Shown here piece after piece: positions 1 through 5,544 of a stretch of 5,544 nt of DNA (position 1 is the stretch's first letter; each line of letters opens with the position of its first letter). Under the pieces are notes generated by a model. It was not told the DNA's origin, ran no database searches, and worked only from the letters and a program-made list of their open reading frames with translations. The position numbers and the translations under genes are program-made. This DNA comes from CAYVUM01 sp964454795 (GTDB taxonomy: Bacteria; Pseudomonadota; Alphaproteobacteria; Rhodospirillales; Defluviicoccaceae). The DNA is taken from assembly GCA_964454795.1 (NCBI GenBank), contig CAYVUM010000164.1:1-5544 (forward strand), given 5' to 3'.

Positions 1-54
1 AAAACCGGACAGATCACCCGCTACAAACCCCGGACAGATCACGAGCTAGCTACA
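1..54. repeat. Two direct repeats, possible insertion-element terminus
   Basis: The 13-mer CCGGACAGATCAC occurs exactly at 5-17 and again at 30-42. The similarity extends on both sides: each copy is preceded by AAACC and followed within a few bases by a GCTAC (at 20-24 and 49-53). Read on the minus strand from position 54, the segment begins TGTAGCTAGC, so on the plus strand it ends in ...CTACA. Terminal TG/CA dinucleotides plus subterminal direct repeats are known for IS21-like elements and some related families. I infer that this may be the outer end of an element lying to the left of the window. No transposase reading frame is visible, and an ordinary intergenic repeat is the main alternative. 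Confidence 0.4.
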
Positions 55-72
55 CAAGGCTGTCCGATCCGG

Positions 73-101
73 TTGACCCCGTCGCGCCAAGCCTCTATCT
101 T
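73..101 (+). promoter_or_regulatory. Candidate sigma-70-type promoter upstream of ffh
   Basis: TTGACC at 73-78 matches the -35 consensus at five of six bases. TATCTT at 96-101 matches the -10 consensus at four of six, including the first TA and the last T. The spacer between them is exactly 17 bp. Transcription would begin near 107-109, about 135 bases before the ffh start codon and just ahead of the hairpin at 126-152. It is the best promoter-like pair I found in the non-coding parts of the window. The call rests on motif matching only. Confidence 0.5.
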
Positions 102-125
102 CTTCTGGCGTCCCGAGGGGGCGTT

Positions 126-158
126 GCCGGTCCGCGAGTCTCGCGCACCGGCTTTTCT
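126..158 (+). terminator. Intrinsic terminator-like hairpin in the ffh upstream region
   Basis: GCCGGT (126-131) pairs with ACCGGC (147-152), and inside it CGCGA (133-137) pairs with TCGCG (141-145) around a three-base GTC loop. Only a C/C mismatch (132 and 146) interrupts the 11 base pairs. The stem is followed at once by TTTTCT (153-158), the T-run expected of a Rho-independent terminator on the + strand. It sits between the promoter candidate and ffh. It may therefore end transcripts from an upstream gene, end a short RNA started near position 108, or act as an attenuator of ffh. The structure is clear; its role is inference. Confidence 0.7.
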
Positions 159-232
159 GTGTTGACCGGTGATCGGTGCCAGACGGCCCTGTGCGTTTGC
201 AGCCGCGGGCCGTCAGGGGGCGCCAGGTGGTT

Positions 233-237
233 GGAGG
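233..237 (+). promoter_or_regulatory. Ribosome binding site deciding the ffh start
   Basis: A perfect GGAGG lies seven bases before the GTG at 245. No comparable site precedes the in-frame GTG at 176, which would add 23 residues not expected in the Ffh family. This fixes the ffh start at 245. Confidence 0.85.
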
Positions 238-244
238 CGAACGG

Positions 245-1636
245 GTGTTCGACAGCCTGAGCGACAAGCTCTCAGGGATTTTCGAGAAGCTGAAGAAGCG
301 CGGCGCGCTGAGCGAAGCCGATGTGGGAGCGGCGCTGCGCGAGATCCGCGTCGCCCTGCTGGAAGCCGATGTGGCGCTTCCGGTCGTTAAGGACTTTGTC
401 GCCGGCGTCCGGGAGCGGGCGGTGGGCCAGGAGGTGCTGCGCAGCGTCACCCCGGGCCAGATGGTGGTGAAAATCGTCAACGACTCGCTGATCGAGATGC
501 TCGGCGGCGGTCACGACGACCCCGCCGCGGCCGGCGAGGAGACCGGTGTGCGGCTGATCGGTGGTCCGCCGGCGGTGGTGCTGGTCGTCGGCCTGCAGGG
601 GTCGGGCAAGACCACCACCTGCGCGAAGATCGCCGCCCGGATTCATCGCCGCGCGAAGAAGAAGGTGCTGATGGCGTCGCTGGACGTCTACCGGCCCGCC
701 GCCCAGCAGCAACTCGCCATACTCGGCGAACAGACCCAGACCCGCACCCTGCCGATCGTGTTCGGCGAGATGCCGGAGGCAATCGCCAAACGGGCCGTGG
801 AGACGGGGCGGCGCGAAGGGTTTGACGCGGTGATCCTCGACACCGCCGGCCGCTTGCACATCGACGAGAAGATGATGGCCGAGGTGGCCGCCGTGAAGGC
901 GGCAACCCATCCCGGCGAGACCCTGCTCGTCGCTGATGCCCTTACCGGTCAGGACGCGGTGACCCTGGCCCGGGAGTTTCACGGCAAGGTGGGCTGCACC
1001 GGCATCGTCCTGACCCGGATGGACGGCGACGCCCGGGGCGGTGCGGCGTTGTCGATGCGGGCGGTGACGGGGGTGCCGATCCGGCTGATCGGGACCGGCG
1101 AGAAGATCGACGCCATCGAAGCGTTTCAGGCTGACCGGATCGCCGGACGCATCCTCGGGATGGGCGACGTGGTCGGCTTGGTCGAGCGCGCCGCCGAGAC
1201 GATCGAACGCGACGACGCCGAGAAGCTGGCGAAGAAGCTGGCCAAGGGGGAATTCACCCTCGAGGACATGGCCGAGCAGTTCAAGCAGATCCGCAAGCTC
1301 GGCGATCTCAAGGGCCTGATCGGGATGCTGCCCGGCCTCGGCAAGATGAAGTCCCAGATCGCCGATGCCAATGTGGACGAGAAGGCGCTCGCCCGCCAGG
1401 AGGCGATCATCCTGTCGATGACCGTGGCGGAACGGCGCCAGCCGAAGCTGCTCAACGGCTCGCGGCGGCGGCGGATCGCTGCCGGTTCCGGCACCACCGT
1501 CCAGGACGTCAATCGTCTCCTCAAGCAGTATCAGCAGATGGAGATGATGATGAAGAAATTTGGAAAGAAGGGCCGGAAGGGTCTGCCCGGCGGTCTGCCG
1601 CCCGGCATGATGCCGCCAATCCCGCCCCAGCGCTAA
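245..1636 (+). CDS. ffh: Signal recognition particle protein Ffh (SRP54 homologue)
   Basis: Ffh is the GTPase protein subunit of the signal recognition particle. With 4.5S RNA it binds signal sequences emerging from the ribosome and hands the complex to the receptor FtsY at the inner membrane. The GTG start gives 463 residues, close to the E. coli protein. Residues 1 to about 90 are the N domain, including ALLEADVALPVV at 37-48. The G domain follows, with P-loop GLQGSGKTT (116-124), DVYRPAA (147-153), DTAGRL (199-204), TRMDGDARGG (257-266) and GTGEK (283-287). The methionine-rich M domain has the signal-binding loop GLIGMLPGLGKM (357-368) and the RNA-binding SRRRRIAAGSG (406-416). The tail is Lys, Gly, Met and Pro rich. 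The G4 motif has Arg where TKxD is classical. An 85-base gap without a terminator separates it from rpsP, so read-through is possible. Identification is secure. Confidence 0.97.
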   Translation: MFDSLSDKLSGIFEKLKKRGALSEADVGAALREIRVALLEADVALPVVKDFVAGVRERAVGQEVLRSVTPGQMVVKIVNDSLIEMLGGGHDDPAAAGEETGVRLIGGPPAVVLVVGLQGSGKTTTCAKIAARIHRRAKKKVLMASLDVYRPAAQQQLAILGEQTQTRTLPIVFGEMPEAIAKRAVETGRREGFDAVILDTAGRLHIDEKMMAEVAAVKAATHPGETLLVADALTGQDAVTLAREFHGKVGCTGIVLTRMDGDARGGAALSMRAVTGVPIRLIGTGEKIDAIEAFQADRIAGRILGMGDVVGLVERAAETIERDDAEKLAKKLAKGEFTLEDMAEQFKQIRKLGDLKGLIGMLPGLGKMKSQIADANVDEKALARQEAIILSMTVAERRQPKLLNGSRRRRIAAGSGTTVQDVNRLLKQYQQMEMMMKKFGKKGRKGLPGGLPPGMMPPIPPQR

Positions 1637-1721
1637 CCGGCGCAGCGACGTCCGGATCCGCTGCCGCCCGACCGAACTGCCTGCAACCCGTCACCAACAG
1701 CCGAGGACCCTGATACCGACC

Positions 1722-2174
1722 ATGAGCCTTCGTATCCGTCTTTCCCGCGGCGGCGCCAAGAAGCGCCCCTTCTATCGCATCGTCATCGCCGACTCCCGCA
1801 GCCCCCGCGACGGCCGCTTCATCGAGCGGGTTGGCACCTACAATCCGATGGTCGAGCGCGATCATCCGGACCGGGTGACGCTGAAGACGGAGCGGCTCCG
1901 CCACTGGCTCGCGAACGGCGCAACGCCCACCGACCGGGTCGCCAAGTTCTGCGCCGAAGCCGGCCTGATGGAACCGCGGCGGCGGACCGAGCAGACTAAA
2001 AAGCCGGTTCCCAAAGCGAAAGCCCAGGAGCGCCTGAAGGCGGCTGCCGAAGCCGCGGCTGCCCGGGCTGCCGCCGAGGCCGAGGAAGCCGCCGCAAAGG
2101 CCGCCGCCGAAGCGGAGCCCGCAGGCGGCGGCAGCGGCGAGACGGCCGGGAGTGGCGATCAGGCGGCCAGTTGA
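1722..2174 (+). CDS. rpsP: 30S ribosomal protein bS16 with long C-terminal tail
   Basis: bS16 is a small-subunit protein that binds 16S rRNA early in 30S assembly and stabilises the 5' domain. Residues 1 to about 85 are the conserved core, starting MSLRIRLSRGGAKKRPFYR, with ADSRSPRDGRFIERVGTYNP at 23-42 and the region ending GLMEP at 81-85. The whole protein is 150 residues, against about 82 in E. coli. The extra 65 residues begin with a basic stretch, then become Ala/Glu/Lys rich (19 Ala in residues 107-134) and likely helical, and end in a Gly/Ser segment. Such tails are common in alphaproteobacterial bS16. A GAGGA at 1703-1707 is the only Shine-Dalgarno-like site and lies 14 bases before the ATG, farther than usual. 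I see no clear promoter in the gap after ffh. It is the first gene of the rpsP-rimM-trmD-rplS cluster. Confidence 0.97.
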   Translation: MSLRIRLSRGGAKKRPFYRIVIADSRSPRDGRFIERVGTYNPMVERDHPDRVTLKTERLRHWLANGATPTDRVAKFCAEAGLMEPRRRTEQTKKPVPKAKAQERLKAAAEAAAARAAAEAEEAAAKAAAEAEPAGGGSGETAGSGDQAAS

Positions 2175-2206
2175 ACGCGCGATGAGACCCTCCGGCCCTG
2201 ACGCTG

Positions 2207-2818
2207 ATGTCCACCAGCCCGCCGCATGAAACCGATCGGCCCGCCGCGCCGCTCTGCCTTGGGGTGATCACCGGGGCACATGGCGTCCACGGCCGGGTGC
2301 GGATCAAGAGCTTCACCGCCGATCCCGCAGCGATCGGCGACTACGGGCCGCTGGCCGATGAATCCGGAACAGGAGTGTTTGAAATCCGCGTCACTGGTGA
2401 GACCCGCGGCCAGGTGATCGCCGAAATCGCCGGGGTCCGCGGCCGCGATGCGGCCGAGACGCTCAAAGGCACCCGGCTCTTCGTCGTCCGGGCCGTCCTG
2501 CCGCCGCCCGGCGAGGATGAGTTCTATCACGCCGACCTGATCGGCCTCGCCGCCGAGATCGCCGGCACGGGGGGCAGTGGCCGGGTGGTCGCCATCGAGG
2601 ATTTCGGCGCGGGACCGGTCCTTGAGATCGAGCACGACGGCCGCCGCACCCTCGTGCCCTTCACCCGCGATGCCGTCCCGACGGTGGACCTGTCGGGCGG
2701 GCGGATCGTCATTGCGCCGCTGGCGGGTCTGTTCGGCGGCGCGGGCCCGGATCCGGGTGAGGACGGAGCGCACGGGGCCGCTGCAGCCGCGAACACCGCC
2801 GGCGGAGGTCGGCGATGA
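2207..2818 (+). CDS. rimM: Ribosome maturation factor RimM
   Basis: RimM binds the 30S subunit through uS19 and assists maturation of the 16S rRNA head region; it is cytoplasmic. The 203-residue product has the RimM N-terminal beta-barrel domain at about 17-98, marked by GVITGAHGVHGRVRIKSF (19-36) and LKGTRLFV (86-93). A PRC-barrel domain follows at about 104-175, starting EFYHADLIGL (105-114), with GRVVAIEDFGAGPVLEI (125-141) and LVPFT (149-153). After residue 176 comes a Gly/Ala/Pro-rich tail of about 27 residues with no recognisable domain. E. coli RimM is 182 residues long. The ATG lies 32 bases after the rpsP stop and has no obvious Shine-Dalgarno, so it may rely on ribosomes arriving from rpsP. 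Its stop overlaps the trmD start in ATGA. Confidence 0.96.
   Translation: MSTSPPHETDRPAAPLCLGVITGAHGVHGRVRIKSFTADPAAIGDYGPLADESGTGVFEIRVTGETRGQVIAEIAGVRGRDAAETLKGTRLFVVRAVLPPPGEDEFYHADLIGLAAEIAGTGGSGRVVAIEDFGAGPVLEIEHDGRRTLVPFTRDAVPTVDLSGGRIVIAPLAGLFGGAGPDPGEDGAHGAAAAANTAGGGRR
2804..2808 (+). promoter_or_regulatory. Ribosome binding site for trmD inside the end of rimM
   Basis: A perfect GGAGG lies six bases before the trmD ATG at 2815, within the last codons of rimM. Together with the ATGA stop/start overlap it supports both this start and translational coupling of trmD to rimM. Confidence 0.8.
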
Positions 2819-3591
2819 CGGCCGGGCCCTGGATCGCGCAGGTCCTCACCCTGTTTCCCGAGATTTTCCCGGGTCCACTCGCCGTTTCGCTTGCCGGACA
2901 GGCTCTTGCCGCCGGCCGCTGGCGGCTCGAAACGGTGGACATCCGGGTTTTCGCGCGCGATAAACATCGATCCGTGGATGATGCGCCGTTCGGCGGCGGG
3001 CCCGGCATGGTGATGCGCCCGGATGTGGTTGACGCGGCGATCGCGAGCGCGGTGGCGGCCCATCCGGGACGGTTGGTTCTGCTCTCGCCGCGCGGCCGAC
3101 CGTTGCGGCAACAGGATGTTCGTGATCTTTCCGGCGGCAACGGCGTCATCCTGCTGTGCGGGCGCTTCGAGGGGATCGACGAACGGATCGTCGAGGCCTG
3201 GGCACCGGACGAGATCAGCCTCGGCGACTTCGTGCTGTCCGGGGGCGAACCGGCGGCGATTGCGCTGATCGACGCCTGCGTGCGGCTGCTGCCCGGGGTG
3301 ATCCATGCGCCGGAGTCGCTCGCGGTCGAGAGTTTCGAGGCAGGGCTTCTTGAATATCCCCACTACACCCGGCCGCGGGTATGGCAGGGACGGGAAGTTC
3401 CGCCGGTGTTGGTGTCCGGCAATCATTCCGCGATTGCGGCTTGGCGCCGCGCCGCGGCAGAGCGGACGACACGGGAACGCCGGCCCGATTTGTGGGCCAC
3501 GTATGGCAGAGCGCCGGTACCGCCGGCGAGCGCCGGGATCAGGCAGTGTGAGACCGCCGTCCGCCCGGCCGGAACGAAGGGTTGCGAGTGA
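2815..3591 (+). CDS. trmD: tRNA (guanine-37-N1)-methyltransferase TrmD
   Basis: TrmD transfers a methyl group from S-adenosylmethionine to N1 of G37 in tRNAs with G at position 36, preventing +1 frameshifting. It is a knotted SPOUT enzyme working as a dimer. The 258-residue product shows LTLFPEIF (11-18), RSVDDAPFGGGPGMVM (52-67), LSPRGRPL (90-97), CGRFEGIDERI (115-125), SLGDFVLSGGEPAA (135-148), LLEYPHYTRP (178-187) and PPVLVSGNH (196-204). These cover the knot that binds the methyl donor and the start of the C-terminal tRNA-binding domain. Arg157 aligns with catalytic Arg154 of E. coli TrmD. The position of catalytic Asp169 is Glu172 here (VESFEAGLLE). The C-terminal part after LWATYG (226-231) is a Pro/Ala/Gly-rich tail unlike E. 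coli. It overlaps rimM by four bases and rplS by one, implying tight coupling. Confidence 0.97.
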   Translation: MTAGPWIAQVLTLFPEIFPGPLAVSLAGQALAAGRWRLETVDIRVFARDKHRSVDDAPFGGGPGMVMRPDVVDAAIASAVAAHPGRLVLLSPRGRPLRQQDVRDLSGGNGVILLCGRFEGIDERIVEAWAPDEISLGDFVLSGGEPAAIALIDACVRLLPGVIHAPESLAVESFEAGLLEYPHYTRPRVWQGREVPPVLVSGNHSAIAAWRRAAAERTTRERRPDLWATYGRAPVPPASAGIRQCETAVRPAGTKGCE

Positions 3592-4079
3592 TGAATGTGA
3601 TTGAGGGGTTGGAACAGGACCAGATCGCCGCGCTGACGGAGACCCGGCCGGTGCCGGTGTTCGCCCCGGGCGACACCGTGCGCGTCAAGGTCAAGGTGGT
3701 CGAGGGCAGCCGCGAGCGGATTCAGGCGTTCGAAGGGGTGTGCATCGCCCGCCGCAACCGCGGGATCGGCTCATCATTCACGGTCCGCAAAATCTCCTAC
3801 GGCGAAGGGGTCGAACGGGTGTTCCCGCTCTACTCGCCGCGGATCTCCGAGATCGAGGTGGTCCGCCGCGGCGATGTCCGGCGCGCCAAGCTCTATTACC
3901 TCCGGGAGCTGCGCGGCAAAAAGGCGCGGATCAGCGAGAAGACCGACGGCTTCGCCGCCAAGGTGGTGGCCGAGGAAAAGCGGATCGCCGCCGACGCCCG
4001 GGAGGCCGCCCGCAGGACGCACCAGGATGCCGAGCGGGCCCGGGCGCAGGCCGAGGCCTCTGGCGATACGGACGCCTGA
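3591..4079 (+). CDS. rplS: 50S ribosomal protein bL19 with C-terminal extension
   Basis: bL19 is a large-subunit protein at the 30S-50S interface. The ATG at 3591 gives 162 residues starting MNVIEGLEQDQIAAL, which matches the family N-terminus. A GAAGGG lies nine bases upstream. The GTG at 3588 and TTG at 3582 are less likely starts. Conserved segments are PGDTVRVKVKVVEGSRERIQ (26-45), FEGVCIARRNRG (47-58), SSFTVRKISYGEGVERVF (61-78), YSPRISEIEVVRRG (81-94) and RRAKLYYLRELRGKKARI (97-114). E. coli bL19 is 115 residues. The extra 45 or so residues from 117 on are rich in Ala, Glu, Arg and Lys and look helical and charged. The start overlaps the trmD stop by one base (TGATG), so translation is probably coupled. 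It is the last ribosomal gene of the cluster. Confidence 0.97.
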   Translation: MNVIEGLEQDQIAALTETRPVPVFAPGDTVRVKVKVVEGSRERIQAFEGVCIARRNRGIGSSFTVRKISYGEGVERVFPLYSPRISEIEVVRRGDVRRAKLYYLRELRGKKARISEKTDGFAAKVVAEEKRIAADAREAARRTHQDAERARAQAEASGDTDA

Positions 4080-4223
4080 GCTGAGGCCCGTCCGGACCAC
4101 GGCCCCGGCGGGACTGTCCGGCGTGCCGGTCGGCCTCGCCAGCGGCCTGATGGCCGGCAGGCCGCGGCGGCTTTCCGCCGGCAACGTCCTGCTGAGCGCG
4201 ATCCCAACTCCAGCGAGCGGCCC
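4080..4223 (+). other. rplS-leuC intergenic region
   Basis: This 144-base GC-rich gap holds short hairpins only: CGGCC/GGCCG around TGAT (4143-4156) and CGGCGG/CCGCCG around CTTT (4165-4180). Neither is followed by a T-run, so no intrinsic terminator is supported. I see no convincing promoter. A small open frame from the ATG at 4150 (25 codons) ends at 4227, overlapping the leuC ATG as ATGA. It has no clear ribosome site, so I do not call it a gene. Confidence 0.5.

Positions 4224-5544
<1,321 letters not shown>

Noticed and set aside
1..54. CRISPR array suggested by the repeated 13-mer
   Set aside because: Only two copies, with a 12-base interval that itself belongs to an extended imperfect repeat; no third unit and no spacer pattern.
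162..190. A second TTGACC at 162-167 as an ffh promoter after the terminator
   Set aside because: No acceptable -10 box lies 15-19 bases downstream; the region reads GC-rich with no TATAAT-like hexamer.
176..244. N-terminal extension of Ffh from an upstream in-frame GTG
   Set aside because: Family members start at the MFDxLSDKL-like sequence, which begins at 245, and a perfect GGAGG sits seven bases before that codon.
1642..1664. Hairpin GCAGCG/CGCTGC after ffh as a terminator
   Set aside because: Only a 6-bp stem with an 11-base loop and no following T-run.
2182..2229. A 15-codon open frame crossing the rimM start
   Set aside because: No ribosome site, no recognisable content, and such short frames are expected by chance in this base composition.
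2527..3426. A 299-codon minus-strand open frame opposite rimM and trmD
   Set aside because: Low-complexity, Arg- and Pro-rich translation opposite well-identified genes, with no family motif; a high-GC shadow.
4165..4180. Hairpin CGGCGG/CCGCCG in the rplS-leuC gap as a terminator
   Set aside because: Six base pairs and no T-run after it; it is followed by GCAACGTCC.

Overview
The window is a conserved housekeeping stretch of a GC-rich bacterial chromosome, almost certainly an alphaproteobacterium. The gene order ffh-rpsP-rimM-trmD-rplS followed directly by leuC is the arrangement I associate with alphaproteobacteria. The proteins also fit that group in bS16 and bL19 with long C-terminal tails, an Ffh G4 motif of TRMD, and LeuC residues such as PDHNVPTSDR. 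A placement near Rhodospirillales/Acetobacterales is plausible but is inference from protein style only. All six genes lie on the + strand.

Layout: 1-54 holds two copies of a 13-bp direct repeat and ends in CTACA, which may be the edge of an insertion element lying mostly outside the window. Positions 55-244 form the ffh upstream region. It has a good sigma-70-like promoter candidate (TTGACC, 17-bp spacer, TATCTT at 73-101) and, 24 bases further on, a strong intrinsic-terminator-like hairpin with a TTTT run (126-158). ffh starts at a GTG at 245 behind a GGAGG and runs to 1636. After an 85-base gap comes the ribosome/tRNA cluster: rpsP (1722-2174), rimM (2207-2818), trmD (2815-3591, ATGA overlap with rimM) and rplS (3591-4079, one-base overlap with trmD). 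A 144-base gap with no convincing terminator leads to leuC (4224 to the window edge). About 440 LeuC codons are present and roughly the last 30 are missing.

How the genes work together: Ffh with 4.5S RNA targets nascent membrane proteins. bS16 and RimM act in 30S subunit assembly, TrmD makes m1G37 in tRNAs to prevent +1 frameshifting, and bL19 is a 50S protein at the subunit interface. These form one translation-centred, probably growth-rate-regulated unit. LeuC is the iron-sulfur large subunit of isopropylmalate isomerase in leucine synthesis and probably begins or continues a leu gene group.

I found no undescribed system here; the genes are ordinary. The points most worth a second look are the promoter-terminator pair upstream of ffh, the repeat at the left edge, the Glu in place of the catalytic Asp of TrmD, and the small ORF that overlaps the leuC start.
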